In this document: piece by piece, positions 9,064 through 14,636 of the stretch
How the letters are laid out: every line of letters starts with the position of its first letter
How positions within the stretch are numbered: the stretch's first letter is position 1
NCBI GenBank assembly: GCA_045604945.1
Contig: JAZUPA010000111.1
Location: forward strand, 1-18,586
Direction: 5' to 3'
DNA length: 18,586 nt
Origin: JAISGQ01 sp045604945
Lineage (GTDB): Bacteria; Bacillota; Clostridia; Oscillospirales; Acutalibacteraceae
Position numbers and translations under genes: made by a program
The notes under the pieces: model-generated
The model's input: only the letters and a program-made list of their open reading frames with translations
Database searches by the model: none
Told to the model about the DNA's origin: nothing

Positions 9064-9639
9064 TCAGTTCGACATGCAATCTCTGAGTATTCTTTCAATC
9101 AACTCAGGCTCAAGCTCGGTTATCGGCTTCATGGGCTTCGGCTCTGCGTCAAGAGGTCTTATCTTCATCGCCATCCATTCCACATCGTGCCATTCTCCAT
9201 GCTTGTATCCTGCATCGGGAATTGCTCCTACATGCTCAAAGCCGTATTTTTCGTGGAAACGGTGGCTTTTTTCATTTGGTACGGTTATGCCTGAATAGGC
9301 GTTATAAAGTCCCTGCTCTGCCATGATGCCGAAAAGAGCGTCATAAAGCTTTTTAGCAACGCCCTTTGAATGAAAGCTCTCATGGACATACACCGATACC
9401 TCAACGCCATAGCAGTAAGCTGCCCGCTCTGCATATCTGTGTGCATAAGCATAGCCGACAATCACTCCGTCAATCTCGCACACCACATACGGGTACACCG
9501 CTCCGATGCTTCTTATCCGCTCTGCAAACACCTCGATGCACGGTGTAACTGTTTCAAAGGATGCGCAGGTATTCTCAACATAATAGCTGTATATTGACAG
9601 CAGCGCTTCTGCGTCATCAGGTCTTGCAAGTCTGAGCAT
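9064..9639 (-). CDS. GNAT N-acetyltransferase, phosphinothricin-acetyltransferase-like
   Basis: This 191-aa protein matches the Pat/Bar-like GNAT subgroup. It begins LRLARPDDAEALLSIYSYYV, keeps EVSVYVHESFHSKGVAKKLY (80-99) with the acetyl-CoA pyrophosphate loop as HSKGVA, and has the later motifs GITVPNEKSHRFHEKYGF (117-134) and GYKHGEWHDV (144-153). Relatives acetylate the amino group of phosphinothricin, methionine sulfoximine or related small amines; the natural substrate here is unknown. About 30 extra C-terminal residues, proline- and glutamate-rich, extend beyond the usual fold. The ribosome site is weak (AAGGGAAG). The gene lies 17 nt after the small acidic protein gene and is likely in one operon with it. 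Confidence 0.85.
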   Translation of the reverse strand: MLRLARPDDAEALLSIYSYYVENTCASFETVTPCIEVFAERIRSIGAVYPYVVCEIDGVIVGYAYAHRYAERAAYCYGVEVSVYVHESFHSKGVAKKLYDALFGIMAEQGLYNAYSGITVPNEKSHRFHEKYGFEHVGAIPDAGYKHGEWHDVEWMAMKIRPLDAEPKPMKPITELEPELIERILRDCMSN

Positions 9640-9656
9640 ATTTATTACTTCCCTTT

Positions 9657-10046
9657 TTACTGTTTTGAAAATGCAGTCTGAAATTCTTCTATAAATTCAT
9701 CGGTCTGAGGAATATCATCCACAGTCATTGCCACCAGCGCAAAGGAGCGCAGGTCATCGCTCATCATAAACTGCAGCGCAACCTCAACCTCTTCTCCGTC
9801 GATTTCGCTTACTCCCGAGCAGTTGACATAGCAGGTAAAGTCCCTTGTCTGAAAGGCTATCCATTCAGGCTCCGCAACATCATAAAAATCCGTCATACAT
9901 TCATCAATCGTTGCGCCGTACTCGCTGCCCAGAAAATAGCTGCTCTGCACAGATTCCGTAACATCCCACAGTTCTTCTTCTGTCAGCGCTCCGCGCCTGC
10001 CGGGGTTTATTCTCTTTTCCATATCCGCAAACCGTGTCACGCTCAT
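9657..10046 (-). CDS. Small acidic protein of unknown function (129 aa)
   Basis: I do not recognise this protein. It is acidic, has no signal peptide or membrane segment, and looks globular; features include FADMEKRINPGRRG near the N-terminus and an alternating hydrophobic C-terminal half suggesting a beta-sheet domain. I choose the ATG at 10046 because GAGGAG lies 8 nt upstream; the GTG nine bases further upstream (10055) overlaps that ribosome site and cannot use it. It is the first gene of the minus-strand group leading to the GNAT, glycosidase and TlpA-like genes. A TATAAT at 10076-10071 could be its -10 box, but no good -35 lies at 17 nt. Confidence 0.75.
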   Translation of the reverse strand: MSVTRFADMEKRINPGRRGALTEEELWDVTESVQSSYFLGSEYGATIDECMTDFYDVAEPEWIAFQTRDFTCYVNCSGVSEIDGEEVEVALQFMMSDDLRSFALVAMTVDDIPQTDEFIEEFQTAFSKQ

Positions 10047-10140
10047 CTTAAACACTCCTCAATCTGAAAAATTATACCCCCGATGCGCTTTGGGATTGTA
10101 AACATACGGTTAATTTTGAATTTCTGAAACTCATAACATC

Positions 10141-10168
10141 AAAGGGGCATTGATATCAATGCCCCTTT
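10141..10168. terminator. Perfect 28-bp palindrome, probable terminator of the flavin-reductase-like gene
   Basis: AAAGGGGCATTG pairs with CAATGCCCCTTT around a central ATAT that is itself self-complementary. It begins 10 nt after the stop codon of the flavin-reductase-like gene (minus). The T-tract is short on both strands, so termination may be modest. Confidence 0.6.
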
Positions 10169-10178
10169 GTAATATTAA

Positions 10179-10676
10179 TCAATCTCTTTTCAAACACTTC
10201 ACGATTTCACCCATGTAAATATAGTGATAATCGCCGTCTGAGTAATTCTTCTCAATGGACTGGTCAATAAAGCCCTCGGGCTTTATTCTGTCCTTATATA
10301 TCTTGCGGCAGATAAGAACGGTTTCTGCTTCTGCAAAATAAGGCGCCTGCTCATCCTTTACAACGGTAAGCCCTGCATCTGCAATCTTGTCGCAGTCTCT
10401 TCCGCTTACTCTTCCGCAAAGCTTCAGTGCTTCGCGCTGCTCTTCTCCGAAGAAGCAGAGAGAGAAATACTCTTCGTTTTCAACGAACTCAAAGGTGTAT
10501 CTCTGAGGACGGATATAGCAGGTGGCTACCTCTTTGTTCCACATGATGCCAAGTCCGCCCCAGCTGGCAGTCATTGTGTTGACCTTATCGCTGCCTGCGG
10601 TTATGAGCATCCACTGTCTGTTTATTGCCTCAAATGTATTTTCGCTGAGAGAATATACCGAAATTTCCTTGAACAT
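10179..10676 (-). CDS. Flavin-reductase-like (DIM6/NTAB split-barrel) FMN-binding protein
   Basis: The 165-aa product has the split-barrel flavin-reductase fold pattern: NRQWMLITAGSDKVNTMTAS, then SWGGLGIMWNKEVATCYIRP and FSLCFFGEEQREALKLCGR. Such proteins bind FMN and reduce flavins or small electron acceptors in the cytoplasm; many clostridial members are uncharacterised. An upstream in-frame ATG at 10703 gives a longer reading frame, but AGGAG is 8 nt before the ATG at 10676 and the predicted transcription start (near 10700) lies downstream of 10703, so 10676 is the start. It is a single-gene unit with its own promoter and a hairpin after the stop. Confidence 0.83.
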   Translation of the reverse strand: MFKEISVYSLSENTFEAINRQWMLITAGSDKVNTMTASWGGLGIMWNKEVATCYIRPQRYTFEFVENEEYFSLCFFGEEQREALKLCGRVSGRDCDKIADAGLTVVKDEQAPYFAEAETVLICRKIYKDRIKPEGFIDQSIEKNYSDGDYHYIYMGEIVKCLKRD

Positions 10677-10706
10677 TTTCATATCTCCTTTCTGTACTAC
10701 CATATT

Positions 10707-10735
10707 ATGATAGCACAGAAAGGTTTAATAATCAA
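10707..10735 (-). promoter_or_regulatory. Promoter of the flavin-reductase-like gene
   Basis: Minus-strand TTGATT (10735-10730), 17-nt spacer, TATCAT (10712-10707). The predicted transcription start near 10700 leaves a leader of about 24 nt with the AGGAG site. The -35 box lies just past the stop codon (10738-10740) of the DUF4097 gene. Confidence 0.6.
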
Positions 10736-10737
10736 TC

Positions 10738-11658
10738 CTATTCAAAGGTGACTTCGCCCATTACATTTTCAAGGGAAAACTGTGCGCCGCTGCTGCTTTC
10801 ATCAAGCTCGCATTCTACCTCTACCATGAGTTCATAGTTGATGATATATATTTCTGTAGTGTCAGGAAGGTTGAACGCAGTTTCTCCCGCAGTATTCTTT
10901 ATGGTGCTGTCCCCGGAAGGCTCAATTTTGGAATTGAAACTGAATTCTCCTGCGCAGCTGTCCAATGAATATGCACCGAGCTTGCCGCTTAAATCAACTT
11001 CGCCTGCAACAGAGTAAAGCTCAACCTTTTCTGCATTGATATCAGCGCCTTCGATTTCGCCTGCATACTTTTCTATTCTGAAGTTCGCTGCATGGATATT
11101 TGTAAACTCTGCATCGCCCATGCAGTCTCTGATGATTATGTCACCGTCGAAATCGCTTGGGATATATATAGTGACAGTGCCTACTGCTGCGTTGAAATGA
11201 CCGGGCATTTCGATACCGCTGAAGGTAAGGGCAGCGCCCTCTCTTGTGCATGTGAATATTTCGGAAGTCTCAACAGTTGAAGGGAACTTGCCGCTGAAGG
11301 AAAGCGCTGCATCTGTACGGGGCATGCCCTTGAGCACAATGTTGTAGCCCACATTTTCAATTACCAGTGTGTCAACATCGCTTAATTCTTCACCTGACAG
11401 AGTGTACGGTTCGGACACATATTCACTGTTATACGAGATTCTCTCTCCGCCGCTGACATACTGAACATATTCCATCAGAGAGGATACTCCGTCTTCGATG
11501 CCGAACTGCTCAAACATTGCGGGAATCTCCATGCTTTCAAATCCCTGCATTATTCCCGCGCCCAGTGAGATTCCGCCTGCAATGAAACATCCAAGCATCA
11601 CTACTGCGAGAACTATTACGGATATGATTACTCCTTTATTGCTTTTCTTCATTCTCAT
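10738..11658 (-). CDS. DUF4097-family beta-helix (putative adhesin domain) membrane protein
   Basis: This protein (306 aa from 11658, or 304 aa from the ATG at 11652) has one N-terminal membrane helix (about 10-35) and then a long region of short beta-strands with periodic residues: LVIENVGYNIVLKG, GDIIIRDCMGDAEFTNIHAA, VELYSVAGEVDLSGKLGAY. This is typical of DUF4097/DUF4098 right-handed beta-helix domains outside the membrane. The start at 11658 overlaps the DUF1700 stop as ATGA, suggesting translational coupling; GGAGGG is better spaced for 11652. It is the third gene of the PadR-DUF1700-DUF4097 set. Such triads are common in Firmicutes and are thought to respond to envelope conditions, but the biochemical role is not known. 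No terminator is visible after it. Confidence 0.82.
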   Translation of the reverse strand: MRMKKSNKGVIISVIVLAVVMLGCFIAGGISLGAGIMQGFESMEIPAMFEQFGIEDGVSSLMEYVQYVSGGERISYNSEYVSEPYTLSGEELSDVDTLVIENVGYNIVLKGMPRTDAALSFSGKFPSTVETSEIFTCTREGAALTFSGIEMPGHFNAAVGTVTIYIPSDFDGDIIIRDCMGDAEFTNIHAANFRIEKYAGEIEGADINAEKVELYSVAGEVDLSGKLGAYSLDSCAGEFSFNSKIEPSGDSTIKNTAGETAFNLPDTTEIYIINYELMVEVECELDESSSGAQFSLENVMGEVTFE

Positions 11659-12293
11659 TCCCTCCCAAGTATTTTCGCACTTGTCTTCTTGCAGAGTCCG
11701 ATAAGGCTCTTGACTCCTATAACGGCATATTTAAATCCGATTATAAGAAGCACGCCGAGACAGATAAGGCCAACCGCTATAAGCGCAAATCCTATGCTTA
11801 TGGAAATGTAGCCTGATATAAAGAATGCAGCTATTGCCAGCAGAACCACAGCACCTGCAAAGCAGCCTATGATAGTTCCGACTACGCCGATAAGAATGTA
11901 TATAATCCATGCAATTACCATTACCATTCCGATCCAGAAGAAGACGTTTGCTACCTTCTGTCCGGTGGTAGGCTCGTCGTTATCTGCAGGAGCAGAACCT
12001 GATTCTGTTTTCTGTGTCTGTTCATTGCTTTCAAACGCGTTGTTTTCCTCAGGCTCGGGCTCGGGCAGTGCTACAGGCGCGCCCTTTGCATCTGCGGGAA
12101 GATTTTCAAGATACTGTGCCGCAATTGAAGCAGGGTCACCAAGGCTTGCAGCAACTTCTGCTTCTTCCATGCCTTTTTCTGCCCCCGCTCTGAAATGCTC
12201 CTCATAATCGAGCAGAATATCATCTCTGTCAGACTTGCTCAGTCTGAGAAGAGATTCTTCAAGCTGACTTAAGAACTCCCTCTTATCCATCAC
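11655..12293 (-). CDS. DUF1700 (HAAS-domain) integral membrane protein
   Basis: The 212-aa protein starts with the DUF1700/HAAS helical domain: KREFLSQLEESLLRLSKSDR, then ILLDYEEHF and AEVAASLGDPASIAAQYL. An acidic, Gln/Glu-rich linker (about 80-115) and three to four hydrophobic helices (about 118-200) follow. HAAS domains are thought to interact with partner regulators of the PadR system at the membrane; this is family knowledge, not shown here. The start is GTG at 12293 or ATG at 12290, with GGAGGG 5 or 8 nt upstream. The GTG overlaps the PadR stop (GTGA), and its own stop overlaps the DUF4097 start, so the three genes are one translationally coupled operon. Confidence 0.85.
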   Translation of the reverse strand: MMDKREFLSQLEESLLRLSKSDRDDILLDYEEHFRAGAEKGMEEAEVAASLGDPASIAAQYLENLPADAKGAPVALPEPEPEENNAFESNEQTQKTESGSAPADNDEPTTGQKVANVFFWIGMVMVIAWIIYILIGVVGTIIGCFAGAVVLLAIAAFFISGYISISIGFALIAVGLICLGVLLIIGFKYAVIGVKSLIGLCKKTSAKILGRE

Positions 12294-12610
12294 TCTATCC
12301 CTCCGTTTTCAATTATTCCGCTTACTCTCTCAACAAGTGTATTCCATTCTCCGGTAAGCTCTCCAAGCAAATCCTGTCCCTGCTGGGTAATTGCATAATA
12401 CTTTCTGGGCGGACCTCCTGATGCTTCCTCAAGATACGAAGTAACGCAGCCTTCCTGCTTGAGCCTGCGAAGTACGGGATAAACAGAGCCATCTGCAAGG
12501 TCTATGGACTGTGACAGCTTGAAGGATACGTCATAGCCGTAGTGATCATTACGGCTGAGCATCGACAGAATACACAGCTCCAATACTCCCTTCTTGAACT
12601 GAATAGACAA
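12290..12610 (-). CDS. PadR-family transcriptional regulator
   Basis: This 106-aa winged-helix protein has the PadR pattern: KKGVLELCILSMLSRNDHYG, then GYDVSFKLSQ, DGSVYPVLRRLKQEG (recognition helix region) and SGGPPRKYYAITQQGQDLL (the beta wing). The short length without a large C-terminal helical domain is typical of the PadR-s2 type. It probably represses its own operon, including the DUF1700 and DUF4097 membrane genes, in response to a small molecule or envelope signal. The upstream region has a strong promoter and several repeat elements that could be its operators. The start is supported by a GGGAGG site 8-9 nt before the ATG. Confidence 0.92.
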   Translation of the reverse strand: MSIQFKKGVLELCILSMLSRNDHYGYDVSFKLSQSIDLADGSVYPVLRRLKQEGCVTSYLEEASGGPPRKYYAITQQGQDLLGELTGEWNTLVERVSGIIENGGIE

Positions 12611-12633
12611 TTTTATTACCTCCCAATATTTTT

Positions 12634-12675
12634 AGTCACCATTAGTCACTCAAAGTCACTAGTGTTTCAGAAACA
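12634..12675. repeat. Second dyad and three 10-bp-phased AGTCAC repeats at the PadR operon start site
   Basis: TGTTTC-A-GAAACA (12663-12675) is a perfect 13-bp dyad at the predicted start site. AGTCAC occurs at 12634, 12644 and 12654, exactly 10 bp apart, in the transcribed leader. The spacing puts all three copies on the same face of the helix, as expected for a protein-binding array. Confidence 0.5.
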
Positions 12676-12679
12676 ATAC

Positions 12680-12698
12680 CAATATAGCACCTATATTG
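12680..12698. promoter_or_regulatory. Inverted repeat over the -10 box, candidate PadR operator
   Basis: CAATATAG-CAC-CTATATTG is a perfect 8-bp dyad that covers the -10 hexamer and most of the spacer of the PadR promoter. Its position fits a repressor site of the autoregulated PadR protein; binding is inferred. Confidence 0.55.
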
Positions 12699-12709
12699 AT
12701 ACCTGTCAA
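12681..12709 (-). promoter_or_regulatory. Promoter of the PadR operon
   Basis: A perfect -35 TTGACA (12709-12704), 17-nt spacer and TATATT -10 (12686-12681) on the minus strand. The start site would be near 12674. The spacer and -10 are overlapped by an inverted repeat. Confidence 0.8.
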
Positions 12710-12735
12710 TAGTATTCTGTAAATTTTTGCAAAAA

Positions 12736-12766
12736 ATAAACTCCGTGTCAGAATCACGGAGTTTAT
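12736..12766 (-). terminator. Rho-independent terminator of the small acidic membrane protein gene
   Basis: AAACTCCGTG (12738-12747) pairs with CACGGAGTTT (12755-12764), 7-nt loop, extendable by two A-T pairs. On the minus strand it is followed by TTTATTTTTTG, a good U-tract. It isolates the PadR promoter from the gene at 12803-13051. Confidence 0.8.
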
Positions 12767-12802
12767 GCTTCATTTTTATACTGTATTTATCTTGAAAGTT
12801 TA

Positions 12803-13051
12803 TCAGAAATCGCTGTCGGACTCAATATCGCTGCCTGATACTTCAAGAGTGCTGTCATCCCAGTAAATATCGTCGAGCTCCTGATTGCCCAGCGCATCCT
12901 CGCCGTCTTCTACATAAAGATCATCATAGCTCTCCTCTTCCGGTGCTGCACTCTTGCCTGCATTGACGGCAAAAACAATAATAAGTACAATAGAGACTAC
13001 AGCCAGCAGGGAAAGAACAACCTTCATAATGCTTGAATTTGATGCGGTCAT
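12803..13051 (-). CDS. Small single-span membrane protein with acidic tail (82 aa)
   Basis: I do not recognise this protein. It has one hydrophobic helix (about residues 9-28) and then a strongly acidic, low-complexity tail rich in Asp, Glu and Ser, ending ESDSDF. The orientation would place the tail outside or in the cytoplasm; this cannot be decided. A longer reading frame extends to 13201, but GGAGG is 8 nt before the ATG at 13051 and the promoter (13092-13120) lies inside that extension, so the short form is correct. It is divergent from the zinc-ribbon protein at 13220 and ends in its own terminator. Confidence 0.7.
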   Translation of the reverse strand: MTASNSSIMKVVLSLLAVVSIVLIIVFAVNAGKSAAPEEESYDDLYVEDGEDALGNQELDDIYWDDSTLEVSGSDIESDSDF

Positions 13052-13091
13052 GTTATTAACCTCCGAACGTTCTTTTTTGTCATTTGCTGAT

Positions 13092-13120
13092 ATTATATCC
13101 CAAGAATATGAACAAATCAA
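13092..13120 (-). promoter_or_regulatory. Promoter of the 82-aa membrane protein
   Basis: Minus-strand TTGATT (13120-13115), 17-nt spacer, perfect TATAAT (13097-13092). The start site near 13085 gives a leader of about 34 nt. Confidence 0.7.
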
Positions 13121-13151
13121 GTAGCTTGATGCAAACCCGTGCGCTTTCTTC

Positions 13152-13180
13152 TTGAATATTTCGATATATCCTGCTATAAT
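13152..13180 (+). promoter_or_regulatory. Promoter of the zinc-ribbon membrane protein
   Basis: Plus-strand TTGAAT (13152-13157), 17-nt spacer, perfect TATAAT (13175-13180) with a TG extended -10 element just upstream. The start site near 13187 lies about 33 nt before the ATG. It is back to back with the promoter at 13092-13120. Confidence 0.75.
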
Positions 13181-13219
13181 GTTCACATATACTTGTATCA
13201 CTTACGATGAGGTGAATTT

Positions 13220-14347
13220 ATGTCAAAGATAAAAGTCGTATGTTCCGGCTGCGGAATCTGGATTATGACCGACGAAAACCGCTCTTCTGTGCGCTGTCCC
13301 AGGTGCGGCACCTCCATCCCGGTCAATCCTTCCATAAATGTTTCTCATACCCCTCACCCTCCTGTTGTTGCCAGCGGCGCTGAGCTTGAGTCAAAGCTCG
13401 CCTATGCCGAGGGGCTTCTCACAGCGGAATGTTACGACCGTGCCGAAAAGGCTTTCCGCAATGCCGCCATTCTCTTCCCCGATGACTACAGATGTCACTG
13501 GGGCATTGTCAGAAGCGGCACCAAGAATTTTACAGATTACAACTGCAGCGACTATGCTGTTGATTATGCAAACGCTATCCGCAACGCAGATGAAATCCCC
13601 CTGCGCTCCATGAAGGAGAATTATTCAAGATACCTTGATGAGCGCAGAAAATCCGAATATGAGCGCAAGGTCGGCGGAAGAATCGCTGTTTTTGAACCTG
13701 AGCCTCCTGCTGAGGAAAAGCCGATCCCTGCTGCCCCTTCAAAGGAAATTGACCTCTATGATATTCCTCAGAAGACCGAAGAACAGCTTGTTCCCGTTGC
13801 AGAGCCCGAGCCTGAGCCTGCACCGGAGCCTCCCAAGCCTGCTGTGGACCCCAATGTATCATTCCTTCTTCGCGAGCAGCTTACCCAGCGTCTTGCTCAG
13901 CACAATGAAGCATGCAAGACTGCTTCCGCTCAGCTCAGTCAGGCAATGGAAGAATACGAGGAATACAAGGAAAAGCGCAAGGGGTTCGGCTCCTATCAGG
14001 TCAAGCAGACTCCCCCTGTTCTTGAAATTGTCTGGTTTGGCGTATTTGCATTCCCTGCACTTATTTTCCTTGTGCTTTATTTCCTTGATAAAATTCCCTG
14101 GCTCACCATGTCGCTGTTTGTGATTTTCAGCATCTTTGCATTCCTTATGCTGATAAATCTGCTGCAGGAAATGTCCTTCAAGAAAAAGATTTCCAGCAGA
14201 CGCAGTCAGGATGACGGCGAATTCAGGGCAAGAACCAACGCCTACAACCAGACGGTACACGATCTTCAGACACAGATCGCATACCATAAGGAGCAGATGG
14301 CTGCCGTCAAGAAAAAGCTCCAGGAACACGATATGGCAAATCAGTAA
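13220..14347 (+). CDS. Zinc-ribbon, TPR-like, two-span membrane protein with coiled coils
   Basis: I do not recognise a named family for the full 375-aa protein. It starts with a zinc ribbon formed by Cys8, Cys11, Cys26 and Cys29 (CSGCG and CPRCG). A helical stretch at about 53-120 (AEGLLTAECYDRAEKAFRNA) reads like a TPR repeat. A Pro/Glu-rich linker follows (about 158-210, PEPEPAPEPPKP), then a helical region predicted as coiled coil (about 215-255). Two membrane helices (about 268-288 and 294-314) form a hairpin, and a second coiled coil lies at about 335-370, so both ends face the same side, probably the cytoplasm. The ribosome site is GAGGTGA, 4 nt before the ATG. A structural or scaffold role is a guess. 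It is a single-gene unit with a strong promoter and terminator. Confidence 0.8.
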   Translation: MSKIKVVCSGCGIWIMTDENRSSVRCPRCGTSIPVNPSINVSHTPHPPVVASGAELESKLAYAEGLLTAECYDRAEKAFRNAAILFPDDYRCHWGIVRSGTKNFTDYNCSDYAVDYANAIRNADEIPLRSMKENYSRYLDERRKSEYERKVGGRIAVFEPEPPAEEKPIPAAPSKEIDLYDIPQKTEEQLVPVAEPEPEPAPEPPKPAVDPNVSFLLREQLTQRLAQHNEACKTASAQLSQAMEEYEEYKEKRKGFGSYQVKQTPPVLEIVWFGVFAFPALIFLVLYFLDKIPWLTMSLFVIFSIFAFLMLINLLQEMSFKKKISSRRSQDDGEFRARTNAYNQTVHDLQTQIAYHKEQMAAVKKKLQEHDMANQ

Positions 14348-14358
14348 GATGTACAGAG

Positions 14359-14394
14359 AAAACCTGTCGATGAATAATCATCGACAGGTTTTTT
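14359..14394 (+). terminator. Strong rho-independent terminator
   Basis: AAAACCTGTCGATGA (14359-14373) pairs perfectly with TCATCGACAGGTTTT (14378-14392), loop ATAA, followed by further T residues. It ends the zinc-ribbon gene transcript; the A-run on the left also lets it act on the converging SASP remnant. Confidence 0.9.
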
Positions 14395-14403
14395 GCAATA
14401 AAG

Positions 14404-14523
14404 TTACTTCAGGCCGTTCTCGTAGCTCTCGATCATCTTCTTGACCATCTGACCGCCAACAGAACCTGCTTCGCGGCTGGTGAGGTGACCGTTATAGCCT
14501 TCCTTGAGGTTTACGCCAACCTC
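14404..14523 (-). pseudogene. 3' remnant of an alpha/beta-type small acid-soluble spore protein gene, interrupted by element insertion
   Basis: The minus strand encodes 39 residues that match the C-terminal part of alpha/beta SASPs: EVGVNLKEGYNG, HLTSREAGSVGG and QMVKKMIESYENGLK, then TAA. SASPs coat and protect DNA in the forespore. Upstream of the GAG codon (14521-14523) the similarity stops at once and an in-frame TAA lies 12 codons before it (14562-14560), with no start codon and ribosome site. The 5' part, about 20-30 codons including the region with the GPR protease site, is missing and is not found elsewhere in the window. The break coincides with a palindrome typical of serine-recombinase attachment sites, so I infer insertion of the adjacent element. 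Confidence 0.85.
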
Positions 14524-14532
14524 GGTTGGTGT
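14513..14532. repeat. Probable attachment (att) junction of the serine-recombinase element
   Basis: ACGCCAACC-TC-GGTTGGTGT forms an imperfect palindrome (one mismatch in 9-bp arms) centred on TC, which is GA on the SASP strand. The left arm is SASP coding sequence and the right arm is element DNA. Large serine recombinases recombine at 2-bp cores in imperfect dyads, and TnpX of Tn4451 uses GA dinucleotides (established knowledge). The assignment here is inferred from position and symmetry. Confidence 0.65.
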
Positions 14533-14595
14533 TGCAGACACCTCAAAAATCTTATGGTTTTATAGGGAATAACATATGTAAATCAGCAAAGAAAT

Positions 14596-14636
14596 AAGCG
14601 ACCCGCTCAAAAGCAGATCGCTCGATTCTTTGCTTA
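14596..14636. other. Long imperfect hairpin after the recombinase gene
   Basis: In the region between the recombinase stop and the att junction, AAGCGA pairs with TCGCT and the flanking AGCAAAGAA (14585-14593) pairs with TTCTTTGCT (14626-14634). It may be a weak terminator (no T-run on the minus strand) or a recombinase or end-binding structure. Confidence 0.4.

Noticed and set aside
13575..14329. Minus-strand frames opposite the zinc-ribbon protein gene
   Set aside because: No ribosome site or domain; the plus strand has promoter, ribosome site and terminator.
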